Assembly (NCBI GenBank): GCA_963277665.1 | Contig: OY728121.1 | Location: 1,654,204,062-1,654,268,061 of the forward strand | Length of the DNA: 64,000 nucleotides | From: Viscum album | Lineage: Eukaryota; Streptophyta; Magnoliopsida; Santalales; Viscaceae | Reading direction: 5' to 3' | Part shown: piece after piece, positions 1 through 12,960 of the stretch | Numbering within the stretch: position 1 is the stretch's first letter | How the letters are laid out: each line of letters starts with the position of its first letter | The notes under the pieces: generated by a model | What the model was told of the DNA's origin: nothing | Seen by the model: only the letters and a program-made list of their open reading frames with translations | Database searches by the model: none | Program-made: the position numbers and the translations under genes

Positions 1-3000
1 TAATTCTTCCATTAATCCTCTGATGTAACCTATGATAGGGGCCAAATATTCCTTCTTGGTGACATACTCATAGATGATTTGTTTTTTCACATGCTCGGTA
101 TCACCTTTGATGTTTAGGTAGGATATCAATAGTTTTAGGTATATTTACAAGATAGAAATGAGGGCATGATATTCTACCACATTTTTAGTGTAGCCTTTGT
201 ATAGTGATAAAGAGTAGGGAAAAAATAATTTGCCTTGGGAAAAAATACAATCTATAGACCAACCTGGTTGAGCTTTGTTTTTTCCATCCTCTTGCAAATA
301 GAAATTTGGGAGGCATTATAAAAATACATTTCCCACATTTGGAGAGTGTCATGGGTATATAAAACTTCATCATCTAGATGTTGAATTTCCACTGGTGTGC
401 TTTTCAGGGCTGGATGTGCCACAATGACATCATATAGAGCCTATGCTTTAAATTCCTTCTATGAAATAAACATGATTCCATATTGATTCAGAACAACCAC
501 CCATCGATCCAAATCACCCATTAAACATAGAGTGTCCAAGGATGTACTTGATCCATTTTATATGAGAGACCAAGTGAACTTTGAGATTATATAAGAAATG
601 CCTCATTTTTCTCTGCAAAGATGTGTGTGAGAAACTTCTTCTATATATCATAATAATAGGTCTCAATACCTAGAGTCATGAAACTAAGATAGTATAATAT
701 TTTTTCATTCCCCTCATCATTTTTCTTGTGCAAGGATAGCACCAAGTGATCATTCCATGGTAGTCATACTTAAGATAAGATACATTCCTTCAATCGGAGG
801 CATCAAAACATGTAGGTGTAGTAAGTAATGATTAGGATTCTCAAAGGATTCTTGGTCATCCTCATTGAATAGGTAGGCTACTCCCCTCTTCATTAACTTG
901 GTTAAGGTGGGAGATTTTCTATCCAGGATAGCTATGAAATGGAAAATCTAATCCAGGTACCCATTAAGCCACTTATTTATTTAAGATTTTGAGGGGGTGA
1001 ACTTGCAAGGATTGAATTAGTATTTTTCGAATCAACCTTGATTCCATGGTGTAATACCATAAATCCATGGAATTTATCTGATGTTACTCTTAAATCACAC
1101 TTTATAGGATTCATCTTAAAAATGATCAACTAACACTTTCTGAGAATTGTTTGAAGATCCATGAAATTATTGCATCACTATTAATATTTCAATACCAGGT
1201 CATTGATATAAAATTATTCAATTTATCCTAAGAAATTTATATGTATATATATATATATGATGCATTTGGTACTGGTATATAGTGCCAAAATTTTATAATT
1301 AAATGAGCCTAAATTGATAGAAAAATATCCCCAGAGGTTCTCTAAAGGTGGTGGAATCCTCATCTTTAGGGGTCATCTTTATCTGAATATACCCTAAATA
1401 ACATTCCATTTAATAATTTTCTTGTAATACAATAGTTTCAATGATAAAAAATTCAATGATCAGAAATGGGAAATTTTCCTTTGGGTAGTGTCTATTAAGG
1501 TAACTAAAATAAATAATGAACATGATCTATCAATTCTTTTTCATTACATAGGTGACGTTTTCGATCCATCAATGGTATTATACATCACAAAAAATTTGTA
1601 TTTGATCACTTTTTCATGTTCTGATAATAAATTATTAGTGTGATAGTGGTCTATTCTCTTGGCAGCCTACTTGAGTCCTCTATGGTAATCAGGTAATCCT
1701 AGTTGATGTGTACCAACATTAAGGTTAAAATAGTGAATTTCTATATAATTCCAATAGAAAACATATCTATTATTCTTTAGAAAATAAATATACACCTCCT
1801 TCTCCTCGAGATGAATTGTTTCTCTAATCAACATAGGACTTGGGTATTATTCTGTTATAAATTCAACTACATGAGCTCATCAATGGTTGTGTAAAACCCT
1901 CCTCAAATATTGGAGGGGAGTTTCTAAGGTCATCCTCTTCTATTTATATCTCTGGTTTAATTGAGGAATGTTCAGACATAGTGGGTAATCTAAGTTCATA
2001 TTTTTCACTTTCAAGGTAGAAGAGGCCATGTGAGGAGATATTTTTCATCTTGAACTTCTAGATTCATCACAGAGAGATTCTATATATTCTTGTTCCTTTT
2101 ATACATCCATCTAGGGTAGGAGGAGCCCATACATCCTGAGTTTTTTATATCTTCTTAGGGGAATCATCAATTTTTATAAATATCATGAGGGAATTAAAAA
2201 TCCTAATAGTGAATTATCCTGAACCCCTTTTTTTGAATCCAGTTTTGTTGGAATTATTGTTATCACATGGACATGATCGAATGATTTTTTATTTCATGAT
2301 AGGTTTTGTGGATTAAATCTACTACCTCAATTAGTGTTATGGGAAGTACATAATCATTTTGGAGTATGATCCATTGATTCATAGGGGAAATACCGAAGAA
2401 ATTTTGGGCATAAAACTTCATATCCTCATCTATTGCTGGTTATTTTCTGTCTTACATATAGAAACCCACCTTAGCATATATGTCTATGCAAGAATATGAG
2501 GGGGAATTGCCACAATATAGTATGTTTACCCTCCCATTAGTGTGGTATTTTCATCCTTGATGAAATGTTTAAGGTATTTTCATGTGGCTATAAATCCATA
2601 TCCATTCAAGAAGGACATTATATATAGTGTCTTGCTGGATAACCATGAACTCATCATTATATATGTGATCCCCAAACTGATCCATGAGCATGATCTTACT
2701 GTGGTGAATTCTCTAACTCTTATCTTACCCTAAAAGTTTTATCATTATAGGAGATAATCCCACTCTCAATATCATAAATGTTGGATGGCCCAAATTGGGA
2801 TGAGTTTGATCCAAAAACTATTATCGACCAGAGACCATTGGATATCGACATTAACTTTTTTTCAAAAACATATAGAGGTTTGATAGGTCCCTATATAACT
2901 TATTCCTGATCTTTTTTTGAATGATATGGTGACATTGATATTCTAATGTCATAGTATCAACTCAGAAAATCTTAACTACAGAAACATCTATCTCGAGCTC

Positions 3001-6000
3001 CTGTAGGCTCTAGATGGCCTTGATAATTCCCATTCTATGTTCCTTTGAATGATAGAGTGAATCCAATACTGAGAGTCTGGCTAGAACAATTGTAAACTAT
3101 TTTAGTATGTAATATTTTTATTCCAAAATAATGTTATTCCTAAGGTGGGGTTTTCCCCTATTATAGTGTTCAAGAGTTGAAGTGTATAGTGAGGATGAGC
3201 TTAGTTCTTGAGAAGAGGTCAAATTAGTATCTACTATAACTATTGTAGGTCATGACGACCTTCCCCGTTATCTGGAAAGATAAACCAATCAATATTCTTC
3301 CAGTCAGTCATGTAAAATGATTAGGCTCAAATTACTACTGTAGAGTTCTGAATAATATCCATGATTCTATTGGCCTTTCTAGATTTCATTCCCATGTATC
3401 TCTTCTAAATATATGGATTTTGTGGGGATGTGAATGAAATATTATTTTAAATCATGCTTGTGACAACCCCTCTATCATTAGTTTTTACATCCTCATCCTC
3501 CATCTATCTAGTCAGGTACAGCGAGCTCACACTCAGAGGCATATTAATAATTAGATAAAGTATTTATTTAGTGAAATGTTTGAGTAGAATAAAAAATTAT
3601 CCCTTAATCTGATGAGGGTTTCATTTAGTGGTGTGGTGATCATTCTTTAAATATTGAAGGAAAGAAATATAAAGGAGTTAGAGCTTGTGTGGGATCTAGA
3701 TATGACTCTTTATCTTATGTATTTCACTATGTTTTTGAATTAGTATACATTTGGGAGGCTTAACCAATTACTCTTCCCTATATACCATGATCATTTTTTA
3801 TTTATGATGTATTTCTCTCATGGTGGCATGAGCTTAGTCAACTATCTTTTGAGTCATCCAGTTATCGAACATTAATCCATGTCAAGCCAGAACATCATTC
3901 TAGTTACCTACTTCTTCTGGTTGGTAAATGGTTATACAGGTCACCTATGCTTGTAATTTATCCAATATCACCTATCTTGAATCAATCGATCCTTGAAGAA
4001 AATCATTCAAGATAATTTTTACCTAGATGGTGTGACCCAACATCTTATGAAAAGGGAAATAGTCAAGATGATCAGCATTGGTAACCTCATTGGGTTCATT
4101 AGGCTCTGATAGATTGAATAGGTTATTTTATATGTATTTAAGGAAATAACTAGGAACCTACTCATTTATGAAATAATATGATTTATTCAACCATTCATCA
4201 AATTGCAGGGGACGCTAATATCTTTCTACTTATGGACTATGGTGATTTTGTTTCTTCTACTACTCAGTGGGAGGAACTGAATTATTTGGGGTATTCCTAG
4301 GTTCTTGAATGGACACTTATACTAGGTTGAGGTTAACATTTTTATTTTCTTCTTTAATAATCCTTTTTCCTTATGTTGAGGGAATGTGATGAGATTTTTC
4401 CTGAGTTCGCAGAATGTAATCATCTAGGAGTTATGAAATCTCTTTGAACTCATGGAATCTTTTAGGATAATTTATCAAGATCAAATTTGTTTTTATCTCA
4501 TCATAAATATTTTCATCATAGAGGTCTAGTAGTTTCTCTTGCAATGGAGGGATACTTTATGAATAGTTCAAACCTTTCCATCTAGCGATGAAGTTAGAAA
4601 ACCTCTCATTTTTTCATTATTTTTAATTTTTTAGGTAGAATTTTTTTCCTTAATGTGTAGCTCTATTAATAAAGGAATTAATGATTAATGTACTATCATC
4701 CCATAGTATATCATTTTATAAGGTTGTAGTACCAAAAAAAAGTTTTCCATATCAGAGTTTGTACAAAATATATCAGTTTTTCCCTCCTGCTAAACTTGAG
4801 GGCACATCATTGGGCCACATTGGGATATGAAGTGCATAAAATGTTGTTCTAGATCTCTCACACCATCAAATTTTGATAAGATATGATTAATGAAATTCTG
4901 TGGGGAAAAGTTTCATCAACCCATTCATGGTATGGCCTCTTTTTGGGATGCATTGTGTGTGCTACCCTTTCATGGATTCCACTCAAACAGCCATGGATTC
5001 AATGGAATTGAGTATTTATGGAGGTATTTCTATTTAGATGGCCTATCATCTATTGGGAATTGATGAGGCTTGATGAGGTGGACCCATTTTCATATCTCAT
5101 GGATTTTTGTTCTGTGGTAGGACTAAATTTTCACCCTAATGAAGTAGATGATATCATTGTAATAGAGGAAATTCATGATCATCCTCAACATTCTTATTTA
5201 TGTACATGAGTTTTCTAGATCTAAATCCATCATGATGCTAAAAATTTCATTCATTTAGGAGTATTAGCTGTCTCATGATATGTGTAAGGAGATATTATTG
5301 TGTCTGTTTGAAGACAATCTCTAGCATTAGTGTTTCCCCTATCTGGTTCCTAATGGAACTATTTTATATTTTTTATCTCATTCTAATATTATGTGAATTA
5401 TTCCTCTAGAGAGTAAATTTCATCTCCTATGGGTGTTGAGTGGGATTTAGAAACACCATTACCTTTTTTCTTTGGCAATGTTCCACCATGAAGGTTCTAG
5501 GTTCTAGCTCCTCCTCAGATTGTGCATATATGAAACCTCAATTTGTGCATCAAGATCGCCTACCTCTCGATGAGTCATTTTTGAATTGTGTTCCTCTACA
5601 TTTATACCTTCATCCACATCATATTTTTAGGATTTTTATGACATACACTAAGGTGTATCTAGAAATGTTATTTATGAAATTAATCTCCAATCAATAGGTG
5701 GATTCTTCACCACTTACTCCTCATTCGAGGGTTGATTCTAGGATATTTATCTAACCCTATCCCTATTTGACCATTTTGGAATACAAACCTTATGGGTTTT
5801 GATGGAATTTTTCATATGTTCCTCTAGTCTTGGTAAATGAAAAGTTGCATTAAGGGTGTTTCCGATTGATATTTCCAAATTGGATCCAAATTGAAAATGA
5901 ATGTATCGTGATAAGATGAATGGATGGGATGTCAGCCAACGATATTTACCTCTATACTATGAGAAGTTTGATTCCATTTAGGGTGATGATAATGAAAAAC

Positions 6001-7440
6001 ATTCCCCCAGCCCCATCGGATGGGGTTGATCTAGAACCACTGTTGATTTCTCTAGGACCCTTTTGGGGTGCGATGTACCAGGTGGTGGTGATTGAGATAA
6101 AAATTCCCCCATCTCAATGAGTTTGGGTTAATTTTCAATTGTTGTTGATATTTCCTAGATCCTCTCTTATTTTGATAACCTAAGGGGTGGAGGTGTTCTT
6201 AAAAACTCCCTAATCTCTATGGGATGGGCTCTCCTATAGAAGGATTCTATGGTGGCTTCTATTGTGATCCATTTTATTTGGAACATTTGTACTCATATAT
6301 GAGTTGGGTACAACAGTTATATTTGATGAGAGTCACATTCTACTTGAATTTGTCAAATGGTCCAATATTTTATCTTCCATGTATGAAATGCACTCCCATT
6401 TTTAAGGGGTCAATCTTAAGAGTTTGATTTTGTCCCTATCCCCCTATTCGTAATGCCTTGTCTCCTTGAAAGTAGGGGAATCTTATTGTATTGTCCAACT
6501 AGACCATGCATTACCTAATCCCCAAATTTATCATATTATTATAAAATTAATAGATGTAGTATCTAGGGAGGTTTACTATTTCAGGGATATAGTGAAGTGA
6601 AATGCCCTATATTTTACCCATCAATGAATATGTCCATTGGATGGGGCTTAGGAAGTCAGCTGATGAAGAGTTGTTACAATAGAGAGAGAAACACATCGTA
6701 TGTATTTTCCATGCTCTTCCATTCTTGGGTTCTAGTATACGGAGAATGTGACCATGTAAAAATAACAATATATTGTATTTATGATCTATATATTACACCT
6801 AAATCTTAGATAAGAGAGTTTTTTAACCTTAAATCAATTATTAGTATCCCACATGTTCTGGCATAAGGCATGCACTCCTTCTCTAGCTCACTAGGGATAT
6901 CATAGTTTCAAGTGGTGATGGGCCATAACAAGATTGGGAGGTTATTTCTAGATATCTATTTACATATATCCATTTTGGACACATATTCATCATAATTATA
7001 TGTCTCTAATTGGTCAGATAATAGAGGATTCTTCTCTAGGTCACCTCTTGACCATGGAAAAGAAATATTGATAGTTGATGGGGAACAATATATAGTTAAC
7101 CTTGTTGTTTGTTTCCCCTGTCTATATTAATTTCTCTAGGTTTTGGGGACCTCTCTATATGAATTGGTATGGGAAAGGAATGTATTTCCTTGTCTGGGAG
7201 AGCTATTTCTAAGCGGAAGTTGTCAACAATGGGCATAAGGGGTAAAGTCCCTATGATCCACCTCTACATTACCACGATGAGGACTAATGAGGTATTTGTT
7301 TCCTTTTTATTTGGTTTAATATTATAGGAACCCTTGTGGATATACATCATACAACCTCAAGGAAACATCCATTGAGAATATCATAGATATTAGACACATT
7401 ATGTGTTGTGTTCAGAATATGCCGACAAATATTTTGCAGT
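1..7440. other. AT-rich gene-free DNA, no supported gene
   Basis: I see no coding region here. The longest open frames are under 90 codons, have no recognisable domain and read like chance frames in AT-rich DNA. CpG is scarce while TpG, CpA and CATG-type words are common, the look of old methylated repeat DNA that has lost cytosines by deamination. At about 5,990-6,250 there are three loosely similar blocks roughly 115 bp apart, each starting with a short C run followed by an ATCTC/ATCGG-type word, probably a decayed repeat. A GGCTCTGATA word at 4,102-4,111 could be the reverse complement of a tRNA-Met primer site, but no LTR boundary supports it. Most likely ancient retrotransposon residue. 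Confidence 0.6.
1239..1258. repeat. (AT)n microsatellite
   Basis: A short run of alternating A and T, about ten dinucleotides with one G interruption. Simple sequence, no function inferred. Confidence 0.8.
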
Positions 7441-8640
7441 TGAGCATGGATATAAGCCTTTTGTATGATTTTTTCTAGAATATATTGATTAATTTCTAGT
7501 TATATGTGGACATGATCCCACTACTGATATTATACTAGCGTTTTCTAGTGAGCCTCTTTATTATCAATAGGAATATGAACATACAAGTGAGTGGTTTCTT
7601 GAATATATAGGTCAATCTTGACTAAAGTGGGGGTATAATCCTAATTCAAATATTTATTCTCCATTGAAATATACTGAAGGACCTCTAGAATGAAAAAATG
7701 GATATAATCCTCCACCTGTATAGCCACTAAATGATATTGGACCGGTCATTCGTCAATGAAAATAGGGATATGATCCTGGCTTCCGTTAGGTATAGGAATA
7801 TTCCTAATACCTTTATCAGTAGGTATATGATCTTTCTAGGAGTTTATTTCCATATTTTACTAATGAACCTAGATTGGAGTAGTAATATGAGCCTGGTCTT
7901 GTTCCTATGCAATATGTATCTTATCTTTTTCGAAAATATTGTACATGTGTCTCGAGGAATGTTCTAAACATAGCTAGTGAGCCCTAGTTGGAATGAGGGT
8001 ATGAACCCACTCCTAGGACATTGGTGTTTTTCATTGTCCTTTTTGACAGAAACATGAACCTATCCAGAGTCATGTTCTAAATTGATTTACTGATCCCCAG
8101 TCAGAATAAGGATATGATCCTCATCTCATTCCTCATACTTTACTAGAATATGTTGATAATCCTCTTGGACTAGAGAAAGAATGTGTGCTTTCTCTGGAAT
8201 AGACACAAGTTTATACTGATCATGGTGATATTTTTCTTTATCTATCGGTATTGGTATATTTTCAGGTCCCTTTATTTAAACCAATGAAATAATATGTCGA
8301 TGGAGATATTCTATTGTTTAGAGAATTTAGTGACACATTAGCAACGTGTCTGTAGCAATTTAAGCCTACACATTCTTCGTGTCAAATATATACTGGAATA
8401 TATCTTTGATTGAAGTGTGGATATAAGTCAACGTTTTTATTCCTTATGAAATCATAATATGTTGATTGGATCATGCACAGGGTAGGTTATATGTGCCTCC
8501 CCCATGCTCCCTATAAATATTTGTGTGCAGACATGAAATGAGTGGGAAGAGATATGAGCCTACGTATCATCCACCACTAGAGTATAACGATGATATTCCT
8601 TAGTTTAAGTGAGGATATTAAACCACACCCATTAATCTAA
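7440..8640. repeat. decayed tandem array, about 61 bp period
   Basis: A degenerate landmark of the form GGATATGATCCT recurs at about 7,447, 7,508, 7,570, 7,632, 7,700, 7,766, 7,825, 7,885, 7,999, 8,051, 8,112 and 8,172, then more loosely to about 8,615. Spacing is mostly 59-68 bp, with one double step of 114 bp. A second landmark resembling ACTAGTGAGCCTAG falls between successive copies. Individual units are poorly conserved, so this looks like a very old minisatellite or the expanded part of an LTR. A short decayed frame at 7,731-7,967 is a by-product of the repeat. Confidence 0.6.
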
Positions 8641-10980
8641 TGTTTTTTGTGCATAGTGATACCTCCTATTACCCGTACATTAGTGTCCATGGTGGAAATT
8701 TGTCAGTTAGTTCTCCTAGTAGGAAACTGAGGGGAACTGCTAGGATGATATTGGTGACGGTGGTTGATAGGTTCCCTCCTAGGTAGCTCGTAAATTAGAA
8801 TAGAGTTATATTCCAATCCTTGATCAACCATCCAAAGATATGGAAGGTTTTTATTGTTTCACTCTTGGGATAAACTTTTAAATTTTTTAGTGGTGGTGAC
8901 ATCTTCCAATGGTTTCATTGCATATTTTCCAAAATGAGATTGAATTCTCAAATTTAGAATCTAGAGACGTATATGTTCATCATCTTGGGTCGGGATCGTA
9001 CCATTTTGGTGGTATTATCGAACCCTCACATTCTCCACCTTAATCTTAAGGTGTTGGGAGTGTGAGGTTTTTTTATGCCCCATGATGGTTACTATTGTTT
9101 CTAAGGTTCCAAAAAATTAACTAATGAAGACATGATCTCAGGTCAAGATGTTTTTGAGTGAAGTTTCTACAATCACAAAGAAAAAAATCAACAAGGTTAC
9201 TAATTAGTGAATTTCATAATTTTGAATCATGCTCAATTTTCAATGCATATATATCACCATTATGTTTTCATGTTCTTGGTTTGACCATTTTTATCTTTTA
9301 GAATTTTCATAGTGATAATGGCCTTTTCCATGGGATATTTGGTCCCATTTTATTATTAAAATATTTCACATTATTCGTACCATTTTCATTTCCATTGGGG
9401 ATGTAAAACAAAATGGACCAATGCATGGTCAATCGATCATATTTATTGTCTGATATATTCATGCCAGGTTCACCATTTTTTATTTCCCAAAAACTATGGA
9501 TGGTTTCCCTTGATGCTTAGTTATGGGTGATTGGGGGTGGTTTCAAAATCATTTTCATTTAGTTTTCGATTATTTTTAATTGGAAATACCGAATGGTTCC
9601 CACATCCATGACATGGCATAAAACTTATTTCCAAAGGCAAGAAATAAATTAGGATTTAAAACTCAATGGAACTTAAGAACATACATTGGTTGAGAGTATG
9701 GGTTTTGGGATCATTGCATCCTTTTAGAGTGAAAATATTTCTACTCCAAGACCCTCGTATAGATTTAATATATGTTCATAAATCTATTCCATATCCCAAT
9801 TAAAAACTTGTTTCAAATATAAAATGATTGGGTGTTGAATTCTTATATATGTAAAGCATGTTCTATTAATGAGACCATCTGTAGCTATGTGAGGTTCATC
9901 ATATTTTTCCAATTATTTCTTAGTAATGGGTAGTTGTATATATTTTGAATCCATATAACCAGGCATTCAAAAGTTTAATTTCATTCAGGGAAATGATTAG
10001 GGATTCGAGGATGGGATTGAACCTATATGAGGTTTGCTACTTATCCTATTTATAACATAAGTCAAATCCCAAATAATTCATTTGAGTCTATGTTTTAATG
10101 TTTTACATCATAAGGAAAGGAAATATATGATGGAATGTAGGCACAGGGTATGGATCTCAAACATTAGGAAGACCTCCTACATATCCTTCTTATAACAGGA
10201 ATGAGATTCATTGTATTTCAATCTTCCCTTAGCTTATTGATGGTTGGTAAGAAATAATCAATGATCTTGAGGGTTATATACATAAGTTTTACCAATATAG
10301 GATTTCCATTGGTGCTTACACCAAGGTGAATTCCCCTGTATGGGGTAGTCGTATCATGTCACTAATTAAGTATTACACACTAAGGTTTCTTGGGATAGGG
10401 TAAATTTATGATTCTGGTGATATTATCATTGAAATTACCTAATCCCACATGAGTAATGTTAGGTGTGAGAAATAATGGATAACAAGTGATCAGACCCACG
10501 ACGTATAGATAAGAAAATTATACACATGGGAATCACTAAGGGGGTGTTTGATACAAAGATTGAAACCTTAGGAAAGAGACATGTGTATCCTTCTTATACC
10601 AAGAATCAGATTCCTCATAGATCAATTAGCTTTTTAATCCACTGACTGATAGGAAAAAATGATAATCCCATAGGAGATTTTGGGTCCCATGGGTTAAATT
10701 GTATGAGATATGGAGGTAATTACACCAAGGTGGATGTGCATTAGAAGATATCAGAACCTTAACCTCTTATAGATAAAGAGTAGGGACCATGAGTGGCCAA
10801 TATATTATGTATGGATGGAAGGAGGATCCCATAACACCCATAGGATTGTATGAGTATCCATTCCCATCCCATTATGGACACTCCCCGTATTAATGGGGGA
10901 TGATCAGCAAATGACTCATGGTTTGGGGTTCACATAGTTTGAGGGAACATGCATATTTACTCCTAGAAAAGTATAACATG
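8641..10980. other. AT-rich gene-free DNA with a weak segmental duplication
   Basis: No gene is visible. A block at about 10,164-10,330 resembles a block at about 10,568-10,740: both have a TTAGGAA word, then TATCCTTCTTATA, then a GGTAAGAAATAAT/GATAGGAAAAAAT word, then TTACACCAAGGTG, at an offset close to 404 bp. A shorter relative, with TATCCTATTTATAAC, starts near 10,041. This suggests an old internally repeated element, but no terminal repeats or target duplications were found. Confidence 0.45.
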
Positions 10981-12960
10981 TATGAGGTTGTCCACCTGAC
11001 ATGTCCAGAGTGCCTTCTTGAAATGTATTTATTGTTTTCATGACATTTATAGGGTTTTCCAAACATGTCTTAGTTGTCTAACTGACATGACTTAGGATGT
11101 ATGGACATGTCTTGGAAATCTAGAGGTGATGTCTGAGGATGATCCTGTTGCCCAGATGACTTGTCTAGGGACTCTTCATGTGATCAATTTAGACACATAC
11201 AATGGTATCATAGGATCAAGGATTACATGTTTAATAGGTTCCATACGATCTTTTTGGCATTTCTATAGGAATTCATGTGGATTGGACGATATGCCCAGAG
11301 GAATTTTCTTGACATGGATGACATGTCTGGAGGACTTCGCTTGACATGGATACTATGTTTAGAGGACTTCACCGAACATGAATACCAGGCCTGATTTTTT
11401 TCATAAAATTTGGATGACATGTATTGAAGACTTCATGTGAGTTAGTAAACATGTCTGTAGGACTTCTCAAGACTTAAATGATATGCCCGAGTGTTTTATT
11501 AAGATCTAGATGACATGTATTTGTGTTGTATTAGGACAAATGAATAGGTCATCAAAGTGTATGACCCATCTCATGAAAACAAGCGTATCAATCTTTTTTT
11601 AAATAATATATATTTTTTATCATTTATCCCATAAATTCCTTGGTGTTATTAAAATATTGGATTATTGATCTATCATGAGACTATGTTGATACGTGAAAAA
11701 TCTATGTCATAATTAGTTAAGTGCATCAGAATCCCTTCACCTGATCAATAGGAAGATCACATGAAGAATATATACATGTATCATAATCCCTTAATTCATT
11801 ACCTGAGTTTACCTAGAAGATGACCCTTGTGATTGTGTAGATTACGGGTCTAATAAGTTCACTACCACATTAGTGCTCTAGAGGATGTGTTTTTTGTGCT
11901 GAGAGTTAGTAATTTATAGGCCTCATCACCCCATATCTACACTACTTCACATGGAACATATATTGAAGATATGGGGTGGAGTTGGTGGATCATCATGTGT
12001 TTCAAAATAACCTACCATAGTTCATCCTTGTCATTATCTTTGTATTTCATTATAAATAGTGACCACATGATCATTATTCGATTCTTATATTTATTGAACC
12101 TATGTATTTTCAAAGGCTTTCACATATTTGATTTGGCATGACTAAAGAAGCTTTCAATATTGGGCCGATGTGTCTGGGGGTCTTCATGAAATCATGTTTC
12201 TTATTAAAGAGGATTTCACATGATCAAGGAAGACATATCCAAGGGCCTTCAAGAGATCAAACTGGCCCATTAGAGGCCCTTTGAGAGATCAATATGGCAT
12301 GTCAAATGGCCTTCACATGATCAACTATATGATCACATGTGGTGAATAAATCCTTCAAATGAAAAATTGCATAACATTTCCTACCATGACGGTAGTGCCT
12401 TTTTTGGCTTATATTTTTTTCAGGACTTTTGGAACATTCCCATTTATATCCCATTAGGGAATCACGTGATCAAATGGACATGTTTGAGGGCCTTATCATG
12501 ATGAATTTCACATTCCCAAAGGCTCATGTACAGTATGGTTGACATGCCACTAGGGATCTCGTATAACTGTTGAAAAAACCACATGATATGTATAAAACCT
12601 TCATATGAAAATAAATGTAACTTCCATTGTATGAATCTTACTCCTTTTTCAGATTTTATTTTCCATTGAGATTTAGGTGATTGAAAATTTCGTTTTGATT
12701 TAAATTTCACATGATTATATTAACTCATCTAATATATGTTTTTTTAACCAAGAAGACTTTTCATAAGGTATTTGTGTGATTAAGTGGGTTGTATGGTAGG
12801 GATTTGTATGGTTAGAGGTGTTCACTAAAGGGGCATTACATGAACATTTTTATGTCACAAATAATGCATAATCTTTCCATGTAACATTCAAAAGGCCATA
12901 CGATCATGTGTCCTATTAGGGGTTGTGTTATTCACATGATCTATCTACCTCCTCTCCATG
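10981..12960. repeat. decayed tandem array, 32-33 bp period
   Basis: Units carry a core like GACATGTCTAGAGGACTTCA, often started by GATCAA. Adjacent units with clean register are 11,281-11,313 (33 bp), 11,314-11,345 (32 bp) and 11,346-11,377 (32 bp), then 12,222-12,254, 12,255-12,286 and 12,287-12,318, and 12,468-12,499. Between them are units too eroded to phase and some insertions. The array seems to cover most of this 2 kb. No coding potential or known element boundary is associated with it. Confidence 0.6.

Noticed and set aside
3450..3480. TGTGACAACCCC, an LTR-start-like word
   Set aside because: No partner copy, primer site or target duplication could be found.
5018..5209. VDDIIV in a 63-codon frame, like the reverse transcriptase YVDD box
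   Set aside because: No other reverse transcriptase motif lies upstream or downstream in any frame; a four-residue match is expected by chance.
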